Of a stretch of 64,000 nt of DNA, positions 45,432 to 54,516 are shown piece by piece. The stretch comes from JAJEEA01 sp965116765. Its GTDB lineage: Bacteria > Acidobacteriota > Vicinamibacteria > Vicinamibacterales > UBA8438. Location of the stretch: NCBI GenBank assembly GCA_965116765.1, contig OZ220718.1, positions 6,429,507 to 6,493,506 on the forward strand, written 5' to 3'. The notes beneath the pieces are model-generated. The model was not told the origin of the DNA. It ran no database searches and saw nothing but the letters and a program-made list of their open reading frames with translations. The position numbers were made by a program, and so were the translations under genes. Position 1 is the first letter of the stretch, and the number at the start of each line of letters is the position of its first letter.

Positions 45432-45584
45432 CCATGACGGCGTGGCTGAAGGCGTCGATTCGAAAGCACCCCGCGCGCTTGGGCGGCGAGCTCGAGTTCC
45501 GACCATGACGGCGTGGCTGAAGGCGTCGATTCGAAAGCACCCCGCGCGCTTGGGCGGCTTCGAGCTCGAGTTCCGACCATGACG
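45409..45584 (+). repeat. Three tandem copies of the receptor-end/kinase-start junction
   Basis: A 71-74-bp unit containing GAGCTCGAGTTC(T/C)GACC followed by ATGACGGCGTGGCTGAAGGC occurs three times, with ATGs at 45434, 45505 and 45579. Units 1 and 2 end in short frames of 24 and 25 codons (MTAWLKASIRKHPARLGG...). Each stop TGA overlaps the next unit's ATG as ATGA. Only unit 3 leads into the full kinase. Confidence 0.9.
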
Positions 45585-46631
45585 GCGTGGCTGAAGGCGT
45601 CGATTCGGGAGCATCCCGCGCGCTGGGGGTGGGCGCTCAACGCGGCGTTCTGCACGCTGGTCGGCGGCGTGCTGAGCCTGGCGATGGCCGAGCGGCTCGA
45701 GCCGGCGTACTTCGCGACCAGCTACGGCATCGGGTTCTCCATCCACGCCTTCAACCTGCTCGCGCACCGGCACGGGCCGCCGTGGCTGCCGCGGTGGGCG
45801 GCGGAGACCGTCGCGACGGCGTGCGGAATGGTCCTCGGTCTCGCCCTCGGCGGCGTTATCCTGGACGGCGACGCCCTGTTCCTGCTGGGCAGCAACGCGT
45901 TCCTGCTGATCGGGGTCCTGCTGAGCGGCGCGGGCCTCGCCGGCTCCATCGCGGTCGAGCGTCTGTGGGAGGTGCGCAACCGGCTCGAGCGGGCGAGGCG
46001 GGACGCCCTGGCCCGCGACAAGGCGTTGGCGGAGGCGGAGCTGCGCGTGCTGCAGGCGCAGGTCGAGCCGCACTTCCTGTTCAACACGCTGGCGAACGTC
46101 ATCTCGCTCATCCGCACGCATCCCGAGCGGGCCGCGCGGCTCCTGGAGCGGCTGACGTCGCTGCTGCGCGCCTCGCTGTCGCGCACGCGCCGCGCCGGCG
46201 GGACGCTGGGCGACGAGCTCGCGGTGGTGCGCTCGTACCTCGACATCCAGTCGCTGCGCATGGCGGGACGGATGACGTTCGAGGTGGACGTGGACCCCGG
46301 CCTCGAGGCGGTGCCGATGCCGCCGCTCCTGCTGCAGCCGCTGGTGGAGAACGCGGTGCTCCACGGCATCGAGCCGTCGCCGGCGGGGGGGCGCGTCGTG
46401 GTGCGCGCGGACCGGTCGCGCGGGGTGGTGCGGATCAGGGTGACCGACGACGGCATCGGGCTCGATCCGGACACCGCCGGGCAGGGCGTCGGCCTCGCCA
46501 GCGTCCGCGAGCGTCTGCAGGCGACGTTCGGCGCGGGCGGGCGGCTGGCCCTCGAGGAGACCCCCGGCGGCGGCGTCAGCGCCGAGCTGCGGTTTCCCGC
46601 CGCTCCCGTCGCGGCCGCGGAGGCGCCCTGA
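45579..46631 (+). CDS. LytS/YehU-type membrane sensor histidine kinase
   Basis: 350 residues. About four membrane helices (roughly 20-140) are followed by a coiled linker (LERARRDALARDKALAEAELRVLQ) and the His_kinase domain: QVEPHFLFNTLANV with the phospho-accepting His near residue 163, and ATP-binding boxes NAVLHGIEP, DDGIGLDP and GVGLASVRERL. The start is the third of three repeated ATGs. Its product should phosphorylate the LytTR regulator encoded three bases downstream. Confidence 0.88.
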   Translation: MTAWLKASIREHPARWGWALNAAFCTLVGGVLSLAMAERLEPAYFATSYGIGFSIHAFNLLAHRHGPPWLPRWAAETVATACGMVLGLALGGVILDGDALFLLGSNAFLLIGVLLSGAGLAGSIAVERLWEVRNRLERARRDALARDKALAEAELRVLQAQVEPHFLFNTLANVISLIRTHPERAARLLERLTSLLRASLSRTRRAGGTLGDELAVVRSYLDIQSLRMAGRMTFEVDVDPGLEAVPMPPLLLQPLVENAVLHGIEPSPAGGRVVVRADRSRGVVRIRVTDDGIGLDPDTAGQGVGLASVRERLQATFGAGGRLALEETPGGGVSAELRFPAAPVAAAEAP

Positions 46632-46633
46632 CG

Positions 46634-47395
46634 GTGGGCGACGCCGCCAGGGCGCTGATCGCCGACGACGAGCCGGCGCTGCGAGCCGAGCTCCGGCGCC
46701 TGCTCGCGGACGCGTGGCCCGAGCTGGGTATCGTGGCGTCGGTCGGGGACGGCGCGGCGGCCCTCGAGGCCATCGAGCGCCTGCGGCCGGACGTCGCCTT
46801 CCTCGACATTCGCATGCCGCCGCCCTCGGGCCTCGACGTCGCGCGCCGCGCCGGCCCGGACACCGCCGTCGTGTTCGTGACGGCGTACGACACCCATGCG
46901 GTGGAGGCGTTCGAGCGGGCGGCGGTGGACTATCTCCTCAAGCCCGTGCTCGGGTCGCGCCTCGCGGAGACCGTGCATCGCCTGAAGCGCCGGCTGGCCG
47001 GCGGGGACCGCGACGAACCGGACGCGCGGGTCCTCGAATCGCTCATACGGCGCCTGGCCGACACGCCCGAGTACCTGCACTGGCTGCGCGTCGGACAGGG
47101 AGAGCGGGTCGAGCTCGTCGCCGTCGACGACGTCTGCTTCTTCCGGTCCGACCGCAAGTACACGGCGGCGGTGACGCGCGACCGGGAGCACCTGGTGCGC
47201 ACGCCCATCTCGGAGCTGGCGGCGCGCCTCGATCCCGGGCGCTTCTGGCGGATCCACCGCGGCGGCATCGTCAACGTCGCCGCGATCGAGGCGGCGCGCC
47301 GCGATCTGCGCGGGCGCTATCGCCTGACGCTGAAGGATCGCCCCGAGGTGCTGCGGGTGAGCGCCGCCTACGGGCGCCTGTTCCGGCGCATGTAG
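46634..47395 (+). CDS. LytTR-family response regulator
   Basis: 253 residues from GTG at 46634. A receiver domain (ALIADDEPALRAELRRLL, phospho-Asp in VAFLDIRMPPPSG, FVTAYDTHAVEAFERAAVDYLLKPV) is joined to a LytTR DNA-binding domain (VDDVCFFRSDRKYTAAVT, RFWRIHRGGIVNVAAI, VSAAYGRLFRRM). The pair with the upstream LytS-type kinase is standard. Likely targets include the adjacent receptor operon. No ATG is available near the kinase stop; CTG at 46628 is a less likely alternative. Confidence 0.88.
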   Translation: MGDAARALIADDEPALRAELRRLLADAWPELGIVASVGDGAAALEAIERLRPDVAFLDIRMPPPSGLDVARRAGPDTAVVFVTAYDTHAVEAFERAAVDYLLKPVLGSRLAETVHRLKRRLAGGDRDEPDARVLESLIRRLADTPEYLHWLRVGQGERVELVAVDDVCFFRSDRKYTAAVTRDREHLVRTPISELAARLDPGRFWRIHRGGIVNVAAIEAARRDLRGRYRLTLKDRPEVLRVSAAYGRLFRRM

Positions 47396-47485
47396 GTTTC
47401 GGGCGGGCGCTGCCGGATGGAGGGCCGGCCGCGTTGGAGGGGCTCGCCGGGCGTGCCCGAAGCCACTGCGCCGCAGCGGCCTCTC

Positions 47486-47598
47486 GCGCTCCACCCACTC
47501 GTCATCGGGGCCGAGGGGCCGGGCGAGCGGGCAGGGGAGCAGCGACGGCGCGAGGGGGCCGCGCTCCACCCGCTCGCCATCGGGGGCGAGGGCCGGGG
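47486..47598 (+). repeat. Imperfect direct repeat after the response regulator
   Basis: GCGCTCCACCC(A/G)CTCG(T/C)CATCGGGG and its GAGGGGCCGGG-type tail occur at 47486 and again 75 bases later at 47561. The rest of the gap (47396-47685), between convergent genes, holds nothing else I recognise. Confidence 0.45.
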
Positions 47599-47685
47599 AT
47601 GGGGAGGTTCCGCGACCTCAACGCCGCGTGCGCAGACCGCGCGTGCCGTCGGACCGGCAGCTCGTGGCGAGCCATGACTCGGCCA

Positions 47686-50331
47686 CTACTCGCTCCGCAG
47701 CACCGTGGCGGGATCGAGTGCGGTCGCGCGGCGCGCGGGCACGTAGGCCGCGAGCCCCGCGAGCAGCGCGAACAGCACCGGGACCGCCAGGTACGTGGCG
47801 GGGTCCCACGGGCCGACGCCATGGAGCTGAGAGGAGAGCGACGCCATCAGGACGGCCGCGGCCAGCTCTCCGATGACGACGCCGGCGCCCGCGAACGCCA
47901 GCGCGTGACGCACGAAACGCGCGCGGATGCCGGCGCGGGTGGCGCCGAGGGCGAGCCGGATGCCGATGTCGCGGCGCCGGCGCGCGGCCCCGTAGGCGAC
48001 GACGCCGTAGACCCCGATCATCCCCAGGACGACGCCGAGGACGGCGAACCCCAGCACCAGGGTCGTCGTGAAGCGCGGACGGCTGACGGCCTGCGCCATG
48101 ACGTCGTCCATCGCACGGATGCGGCTGACCGGCGTCTCCGCGTCGAGCGAGGCGACCACCGCCCGCAGGTTGTCGGTGACCAGGGCCGGGTCGGCGCCGG
48201 CGTGGACCACCACGGACATCGCGTCGACGGCGCCGAGGTGCTGGGCCAGGGGCAGATACAAGGTCGTGCCCTCCTCGCTCGCGGGCCCCTGCCAGCGGAC
48301 GTCGGCGACCACGCCGACCACGGTGCGCCAGGGGTCGGCGTCTCCCTGACTGCCCGGGAACTGGATGCGCTGCCCGACCGCGGTCTCGCCCGGCCACCAG
48401 GTCTCGGCCAGGCGCCGGCTGACGAGCACGACGCGCTGCGCGCCGCTCGAGTCGGCCTCGGTGAAGCCGCGGCCTTCGACGATGGGCACGCCGAGGGCGG
48501 TCAGGTAGTCGGCGCTCACGGCCGTTCGCAGGTCGGTCGAGGGCCACTCTCCGCCCTCGGTGGCCGGGTTCGGCCGTCCCTCGATCGTGAACACGCTGAA
48601 GCCGAAGCCGGCCCCGAAGGGCTCGAAGACGGTCGACAATCCCACCGTGCGGACGAAGGGAAGGGCGCGCAGACGTTGTTCCAGCGCGGTGTAGAAGCCG
48701 AGCCTGGCGGTATCGTCGGGATGGCGCGCGGCCGACGGCGCGACCTCTGCCACGACGCGGCGCTCCGGGCTGAGTCCGACGTCGACGGCGAGCTGCGAGG
48801 CCAGGCTCCGGGCCAGCAGGGCGGCCGCGATGGCGAGGGTGACGGCCGCCGCGGTCTCGACGGTGACGAACAGGTCGAGACCGCGGCCCGTCGTTCCGCC
48901 GACGCTTCCGCGCGAGCCCGACCGCGCCGCCTCCTCGCCCGCCCGCGCCGCGCGCAGCGCCGGCAGCGTGCCGGCGGCCAGCGCGGTCACGACCGAGAGC
49001 ACCGCGGTGAAGCCGAGGACGACGCCGTCGACGCGAATCCCGTTCGCCCGCGGCACGTCCGCGGGAAGGAGCGCGACCAGGGCCGGCACGCCGGCCCAGG
49101 CGACGGCGAGGCCCGCCGCGCCCCCGAGCAGGCAGACGAGCGCGCTCTCGGTCAGGAGCTGCCGGACCACGCGGCCGCGGCCCGCCCCGAGGGCGGCGCG
49201 CAGGGCCAGCTCGTGCCGGCGCGCGGCGGCGCGAACCTGCTGCAGGTTGGTCAGGTTCACGGCCCCGATCAGCCACACCGCGGCGACCGCGCCGAGCAGC
49301 AGGAGCAGCATCGGGCGCACCTCGCCCAGCCGGTCCTCGCGCCACGTCCTGAGGCCGACGCGCGTCCCGTAGTCGTCGGGCATCCGCCACGGGAACAGCC
49401 CCGCGAACTGCGGGCCGAGCGCCCTCATCTCGTCCGTCGCCGCCTCCAGGGAGACGCCGGGACGGAGGCGGCCGACCAGGAACGCGGTGCGCGCCCACAG
49501 GCCGACCGGGCTCGCCGCGTCCACGGTCATCGGCACCCAGAGGTCCACCCCGGCCGACGGGAAGTCGAAGTCGGGCGGCATGACGCCCCGCACCTCGTGG
49601 GCGACCCCGTCGAGCGGCAGCGTCCGCCCGACGATGGCCGGATCGGCGCCGAAGCGTTGCCGCCACAGCGCGTCGCTCAGGAGGGCGGCCGGCGCGGCGC
49701 CGGGGCGCTCGTCGTCGAGGCGGAAGCCCGGACCCAGCGCCGGCGCCCGGCCGAGGCGGGCCGGCAGGTCGCCCGCGATCGGCACGACGCTGACGCGCAG
49801 GGGCTCGTCGAGTCCGGTCAGCGTCCGGTCGTCCGGCGGGACGTAGGCGGAGACGTCGAGGGTGCGCGCCCGCTCGCGCAGCTCGACGAGCTCGCCGACG
49901 TAGCCGATGCCGAGGATGCGGGCCAGCCGGTCCGGCTCCGCGACCGGCAGGGGGCGCAGGAGAATGCCGTGGAGGGCGCTGAAGATGGCCGTCGTCGCGC
50001 CGATGGTGAGGGCCAGGGTGGCGACCGACATTGCCGCGAACCCGGGGCGGCGGGCGAGGGCGCGGGTGCCGCACCGTACGTCCTGCAGCAACTGATCGAG
50101 CCAGCGCCAGCGCCACAGGGCCCGGACGTCCTCGCGGATGAGCCCGGCGTTGCCGAGCGTCGCCCGCGCCGCCCGCGCGGCGTCCCCGGGCGACATGCCG
50201 CGCTGGATGTTCTGCTGCGTCTCGAGCTCCACGTGCAGGGAGAGCTCGCGCCGGATGTCCGTCTCCGCCCGCTTTGCGCGGCGGCGGCGGAGCCACGGCA
50301 ACAGACGAGCGAGCGGTACGCGCAACGGCAT
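47686..50331 (-). CDS. ADOP-type ABC transporter permease (MacB/FtsX-like)
   Basis: 881 residues. The N-terminal cytoplasmic domain (RAETDIRRELSLHVELETQQN, GMSPGDAARAARATLGN) is the marker of acidobacterial duplicated orphan permeases. It is followed by two MacB periplasmic-core plus FtsX units: GATTAIFSALHGILLRPLP, NLTNLQQVRAAARRHELALRAALGAGR, and the C-terminal IGVYGVVAYGAARRRRDIGIRLALGAT, ending ALDPATVLRSE. No ATPase gene is nearby, consistent with the orphan label. ADOP genes often follow a PadR regulator gene; none is here, but an inverted repeat covers the promoter. Confidence 0.9.
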   Translation of the reverse strand: MPLRVPLARLLPWLRRRRAKRAETDIRRELSLHVELETQQNIQRGMSPGDAARAARATLGNAGLIREDVRALWRWRWLDQLLQDVRCGTRALARRPGFAAMSVATLALTIGATTAIFSALHGILLRPLPVAEPDRLARILGIGYVGELVELRERARTLDVSAYVPPDDRTLTGLDEPLRVSVVPIAGDLPARLGRAPALGPGFRLDDERPGAAPAALLSDALWRQRFGADPAIVGRTLPLDGVAHEVRGVMPPDFDFPSAGVDLWVPMTVDAASPVGLWARTAFLVGRLRPGVSLEAATDEMRALGPQFAGLFPWRMPDDYGTRVGLRTWREDRLGEVRPMLLLLLGAVAAVWLIGAVNLTNLQQVRAAARRHELALRAALGAGRGRVVRQLLTESALVCLLGGAAGLAVAWAGVPALVALLPADVPRANGIRVDGVVLGFTAVLSVVTALAAGTLPALRAARAGEEAARSGSRGSVGGTTGRGLDLFVTVETAAAVTLAIAAALLARSLASQLAVDVGLSPERRVVAEVAPSAARHPDDTARLGFYTALEQRLRALPFVRTVGLSTVFEPFGAGFGFSVFTIEGRPNPATEGGEWPSTDLRTAVSADYLTALGVPIVEGRGFTEADSSGAQRVVLVSRRLAETWWPGETAVGQRIQFPGSQGDADPWRTVVGVVADVRWQGPASEEGTTLYLPLAQHLGAVDAMSVVVHAGADPALVTDNLRAVVASLDAETPVSRIRAMDDVMAQAVSRPRFTTTLVLGFAVLGVVLGMIGVYGVVAYGAARRRRDIGIRLALGATRAGIRARFVRHALAFAGAGVVIGELAAAVLMASLSSQLHGVGPWDPATYLAVPVLFALLAGLAAYVPARRATALDPATVLRSE

Positions 50332-50354
50332 GGGCGGCCCTCCGATATGAAGAT

Positions 50355-50383
50355 AATCTACAATGAATCAGATACTGTAGATT
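50355..50383. promoter_or_regulatory. Operator-like inverted repeat at the ADOP promoter
   Basis: AATCTACA (50355-50362) and TGTAGATT (50376-50383) are perfect 8-bp arms with a 13-nt spacer, in an AT-rich pocket between the divergent ADOP permease and phosphatase genes. A TTGACA on the minus strand (50388-50383) overlaps the right arm. The arrangement fits repression by a PadR-like or similar dimer. Confidence 0.55.
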
Positions 50384-50449
50384 GTCAAGGCATATGCGCC
50401 ATAATACCGGCATGCGCTCATGCGAGACTGCGGCAAGGGAGGACTGGCG

Positions 50450-52012
50450 ATGACCAATCGAGCCTGTGTCGATTCGTTGCTCCAGCGACGGCTGGACCGT
50501 CGCGATCTGCTGACCGGCGGCCTGGCTCTGCTCGGGCTCGGGGCCGCCCGCGGCACCTCGGGCCTGTCTCTCTTCCAGCCCTCCGCGTTTCCCCTCGGCG
50601 TCGCGTCGGGCGATCCGACGCCGGACGGCGTGGTCCTCTGGACGCGCCTCGCCCTCGACCCGCTGAACGGCGGCGGCATGCCTCCGGACGACGTCGAGGT
50701 CGTCTGGGAGGTGGCGCGCGACGAACGGATGGCCGACGTGGTCCAACGCGGCACGAGCGTCGCCCGCGAGGTGCTCGGCCACAGCGTGCACGTCGAGGTG
50801 GACGGGCTCGAGCCGGGGCGCTGGTACTGGTACCGGTTCCGCGCCGGCGCCGACGAGAGCGCCGTCGGCAGGACCCGCACGCTCCCGGCGGCGGGAGCGC
50901 GCGCCGACCGGCTGAGGTTCGCCTTCGCCTCGTGCCAGCACTACGAGCAGGGGTACTTCACGGCGTACCGGCACATGGCCGAGGACGACCTCGACCTCGT
51001 CTTCCACCTCGGCGACTACATCTACGAGTACGAGGGGCGCGACGGGCGGGTGCGCCGGCACACCGGCGACGAGATCGAGCTGGTCGACGACTACCGCAAC
51101 CGGTACGCGCTCTATCGCAGCGACCCGGACCTGCAGGCGGCGCACGCGGCGTTTCCGTGGGTGGTCACGTGGGACGACCACGAGGTCGACAACAACTACG
51201 CCAACCTCGTGTCGGAGGAGGAAGGGCTGCCGGCCGAGCTCTTCCGGCGGCGCCGCGCCGCCGCCTACCAGGCGTACTACGAGCACATGCCGTTGCGCCG
51301 GTCGTCGCTGCCGAACGGTCCCGACCTGCAGCTCTACCGCGCCTTCGCCTGGGGCGATCTCGCCTCGGTCCACGTGCTCGACACGCGGCAGTACCGCACC
51401 GACCAGCCGTGCGGCGATCGCCGCGGAAACTGCGACGGCATCTACGACCCCGCCGCGACGCCGCTCGGCGAGGCGCAGGAGCGCTGGCTCATGGACGGGC
51501 TCGACGCCTCGACCGCGCGCTGGAGCGTCATCCCGCAGCAGATCATGATGGCGCGGATCGACTACACGCCCGGCGACGGCGAGTCCTACTCGGCAGACGT
51601 CTGGTCCGGCTACGAGGCCGCACGGCGCCGGCTCATGGAGTTCCTCGCGACCCGCCGGCCCGCGAACCCTCTCGTCCTCACCGGCGACATCCACAGCAAC
51701 TGGGTCACCGACCTCAAGGTCGACTACCGCGACCCCGCCGCGCCGGTGGTCGGCACCGAGCTCGTCGGCACCTCCATCAGCTCGGGCGGCGACGGCGTGG
51801 ACACCCGCGACTCCACCGCCGCGCTCCTCGCGGAGAACCCGGCCATCCGGTTCTTCAACGGCCAGCGCGGCTACGTGCGCTGCGACCTGACGCCCGAGCA
51901 ATGCCGGGCCGACTACCAGGTCCTGGAGTACGTCACCCGGCCCGGCAGTCCCATCTCGACGCGCGCATCGTTCGTCGTCGAGGACGGCCGGCCCGGCGCG
52001 GAGCGGCTCTGA
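50450..52012 (+). CDS. PhoD-like alkaline phosphatase/phosphodiesterase
   Basis: 520 residues from ATG at 50450, with GGAGG seven bases upstream. A twin-arginine signal (DRRDLLTGGLALLGLG) is followed by the PhoD N-terminal domain (FPLGVASGDPTPDGVVLWTRL) and the metallophosphatase core: FASCQHYEQGYF, HLGDYIYEYEG, VTWDDHEVDNNYAN, VLDTRQYR, SVIPQQIMM, LTGDIHSNWV. Metal-binding Asp, His and Asn positions look complete. The enzyme would act in the periplasm on phosphomono- or diesters using Fe/Ca. It is divergent from the ADOP permease. Confidence 0.9.
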   Translation: MTNRACVDSLLQRRLDRRDLLTGGLALLGLGAARGTSGLSLFQPSAFPLGVASGDPTPDGVVLWTRLALDPLNGGGMPPDDVEVVWEVARDERMADVVQRGTSVAREVLGHSVHVEVDGLEPGRWYWYRFRAGADESAVGRTRTLPAAGARADRLRFAFASCQHYEQGYFTAYRHMAEDDLDLVFHLGDYIYEYEGRDGRVRRHTGDEIELVDDYRNRYALYRSDPDLQAAHAAFPWVVTWDDHEVDNNYANLVSEEEGLPAELFRRRRAAAYQAYYEHMPLRRSSLPNGPDLQLYRAFAWGDLASVHVLDTRQYRTDQPCGDRRGNCDGIYDPAATPLGEAQERWLMDGLDASTARWSVIPQQIMMARIDYTPGDGESYSADVWSGYEAARRRLMEFLATRRPANPLVLTGDIHSNWVTDLKVDYRDPAAPVVGTELVGTSISSGGDGVDTRDSTAALLAENPAIRFFNGQRGYVRCDLTPEQCRADYQVLEYVTRPGSPISTRASFVVEDGRPGAERL

Positions 52013-52517
52013 GCGACGGCCGCCTCGGGGTACGTCTTCTCGCTCCCGAGGCACGCGCCGGCAAATGCCGGGCGCTCAGGGTTTCAGTCGGCGACGCGCC
52101 CAGGGAACTGCGGCGTCCTTCAACGGGTTCCAGACGCAGTCGGGTATACCGGCCTTGGAGCCGCGTCGGGCTCGTTCGCCCGGCTGGCAGACCGGACCGA
52201 TCGCATGTTACTGGAAGTGACACCGGTAAACAGAGGACGACCGTCGAGTCCGCCGGGTCCACTCAGGCATCGGGATGCCGATACCGTTCGAACTCGTGAT
52301 GACGGGCGCAGGTCCAACCAGACCGCCGAGGTCGGCAGCGGCGCCAGCGGCGGAGGGACTGGATCCAGGAAGTGCAGCAGGCCGCCAAGCAGGAGTGGGG
52401 TACGCGTCCGCACGACCGACAATCACGTACTTCTACGATGGGTTCCCCAGATGTCGATAATGTTCCAAAGCCCCTGGATGCGCTGAAGGGGATCGTCTAC
52501 CATGTATCCGACCTGTT
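52013..52517. other. Unassigned region after the phosphatase
   Basis: About 500 bases without a gene I can support. Short frames on both strands lack motifs, and base composition is more even than in the neighbours. It borders a stretch of decayed genes and may itself be degenerate coding sequence. Confidence 0.35.
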
Positions 52518-52898
52518 TTGCCGCAAGCGGGAGACTTGCTGATTCGGAACCCTTCCGCCGCCGTGCTGGAATCGCGAAAGCCGATCGGCGTGGCCGAGGC
52601 GGTCCGGGAGCGATGGAACAAGCAACCAACGCCGAATCTTCTGGCCCGCAAGACGGCGGAAGACTACCGGAGGAAGGGAGTGGCGACGCTCCGCTCGACT
52701 TCCTGCCGGGGTTTCGCGCGGATCTGCTTGTCAGCGACGCGAGGTGAAGGCATAGAGGTCAAGTCACGCACGTCCCTGGCGGCGGAACCGAGGATCAGGG
52801 AGTTGGCGAAGGCTGTCGTCGGCCATCTGGGCTCGTGCGAGCCCGAGAAGCTCGACTCGCCCGAAGGAGCGGCCTTCGCTCGTGGACATGGCGGCTAG
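52518..52898 (+). pseudogene. Remnant of a REase-AHJR-like restriction-fold protein
   Basis: Pieces of one domain lie in two frames: NLLARKTAEDYRRKG in one, then DFLPGFRADLLVSDAR in the second, then EGIEVKSRTSLAAEPRIRELAKAVVGH back in the first. Read together they give the RRTAEDYRRxGY...F...PDLL...VIEVKSR...IRELAxAV pattern of AHJR-like restriction-endonuclease-fold proteins, including the EVK catalytic step. At least two one-base shifts (near 52675 and 52745) break it. The N-terminal boundary is uncertain. Confidence 0.5.
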
Positions 52899-53214
52899 CG
52901 GACGCCACTGGAATCGGGCATGTCGAGCGAGGCCGCAACCCGCTGGTAACCCAAGGCGGCGGTCAACGGTCCGTACTTCCTGGACAGGGCGTCTTCCTGG
53001 GGATCGTCTCAGCCGCGCTCGGCCGAAGCGAGGGAAACGCGATCGCGGGTTCAGCCACGGCGATTTCGGTGACGAGATGGTGACGGGCTTGATCGCGACC
53101 GTCCGCCGCATGATGGCCGCTGACGAATAGCACGCTCGGGCTCCGGGTATTCGAACATCTGTCCGTACTGCGCTGCACGAGTTTCGACAGGCACTCGTCA
53201 ATCAGGACACGCAC
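52895..53214 (-). pseudogene. Decayed DUF5615 PIN-like toxin
   Basis: Starts at GTG 53214 with VRVLIDECLSKLVQR, the DUF5615 opening (MRVLIDECL), overlapping the DUF433 gene's end by 17 bases as in intact pairs. The middle is scrambled across frames, but near the end one frame reads VRTVDRR and, after a one-base shift, LGYQRVAASLDMPDSSGVR, recalling the LTVDRxLxYQQ end of the family. The toxin is inactivated by several indels. Confidence 0.5.
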
Positions 53215-53415
53215 GGTTCAGCAGAGCGGCAATCGCCTGTTCCAGAGCGGCAATCGCGTGTTCTCTCGAAACCGCCGGGAAGACCTCCAGGAGCTCGGAG
53301 AGCGTCTGCCCGGCTTGTAGATAATTGAGCAGCGACTGGAATGGCACGCGCGTGCCGGCGAAGACCGGAGTACCGCTCATGACGTCGGGATGGCGGCGAG
53401 GGTTTCTTGGGACAT
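53198..53415 (-). CDS. DUF433 antitoxin, probably frameshifted near its start
   Basis: RHPDVMSGTPVFAGTRVPFQSLLNYLQAGQ and LLEVFPAVSREHAIAALEQA are diagnostic for DUF433 antitoxins (VMSGTPVFAGTRVP). The natural start, MSQETLAA at 53415, is in a different frame; one missing base near 53395 joins them. The downstream gene is the matching DUF5615 toxin, now broken. An intact antitoxin with a dead toxin is the expected survivor of such a pair. Confidence 0.68.
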
Positions 53416-53537
53416 CTCGCGACTGGTCTGTCCAGCACTCCGCATACACCGGGGGCCGACGCCTGCCTTTGAGCGGTCATGGGCGGCACCGAACCGTTCG
53501 GATTGGCGGTCCGTGCCCGGAGGTCGTCTCGCGTGCG

Positions 53538-54516
53538 TCATCGCGGCGGGGCGGTGCGTTCGAACAGCCGGGACGGAGGCCGTCCGCTGCGAACGTCGTC
53601 CGCCGCCGCGAGCAGGCGGTCGCGGTCCGCGAGGTTGCGTTCGGCCATGGCTTCGAGGAAGTCGACGACCGCGGCCTGCTCGCTGGCGTCCACGAGGTCG
53701 AGCAGGACGCGCCATGGGGCCACGCCGTGACCGTAGGTCAGCCCCTCGGCCGGGGGCGACAGGGAGGCGCGGCGGAGCGCTTCGACGGCCGCGTCGACGT
53801 CGCCGTCGAGCATGGCGGTCGAGGCGAGCGTCATGTGCGCCCGGTAGATGAACGAGCCGGCATCGGGCACGCCCGCGAAGCGCGGCGCGAGGTCGAGCAC
53901 GTCGCGCGCGAAGCGTCTCGCGTTGTCGGTCTTCCTCTCGATGTAGCCCGCCAGGTTGCGGTCGTCGAACCGCGCGGCCCCGCGGATGCTCTGCAGCGCG
54001 TCGACCGCGGCTTCGGCCATCGCTTCGAAGCGCTCGGCCGGGGGCAGGGCGGCCAGGGCGTCGTACTGCTCGGCCGGGGCCACGGCGCGGTCGCGTAGCC
54101 ATGCGGCGCGGCTTCGCTCGCTCGCCACGCAGGTCCGCCAGCATCGTCCGGGTCGGCACCGACTCGGGATCGAGGCGCGTGGCGCGTTCGAGGCAATCCC
54201 TGGCGAGAAGCCGGACGTCCTGGGGGAAGCTGCTGCGGTTGTAGCGCGGCGCATTCAGCAGGTAGTGGGCAGCGGCGGCCAGCAGGATCGGATCGCTCGA
54301 CGCGGCAAGGCTGGTGCGCGCATGCGTGCGCGGCGAACGCGCTATCCGGGTCGAAGTCGGTCACCTCGACGAGCGGGCCGTCGTCGGTGATGCCGGACGC
54401 GGTAGCCGGTGACGCTGGCCGCGTAGAACCGGCCGAGGCGGGCCGACCAGCGGTCCCGTCGGGTCGTCCGACCGGCGCTGGAGCAGGATCTCCTCGGCGC
54501 GGGGCCGGTCGCTCAT
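53538..54516 (-). CDS. Helical repeat (TPR-like) protein of the second BlaI-M56 operon, several frameshifts
   Basis: The reading moves between frames: MSDRPRAEEILLQRRSDDPTG (54516), EVTDFDPDSAFAAHA (about 54360), ARDCLERATRLDPESVPTRTMLADLRGE (about 54150), then a long clean stretch (AEQYDALAALPPAERFEAMAEA to PPSRLFERTAPPR) to 53538. The alpha-helical segments with AxxxxxxAxxLDP spacing resemble TPR units. The ATG overlaps the M56 stop (ATGA). At least three one-base shifts would be needed. Function unknown, presumably linked to the M56 sensor. Confidence 0.6.
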
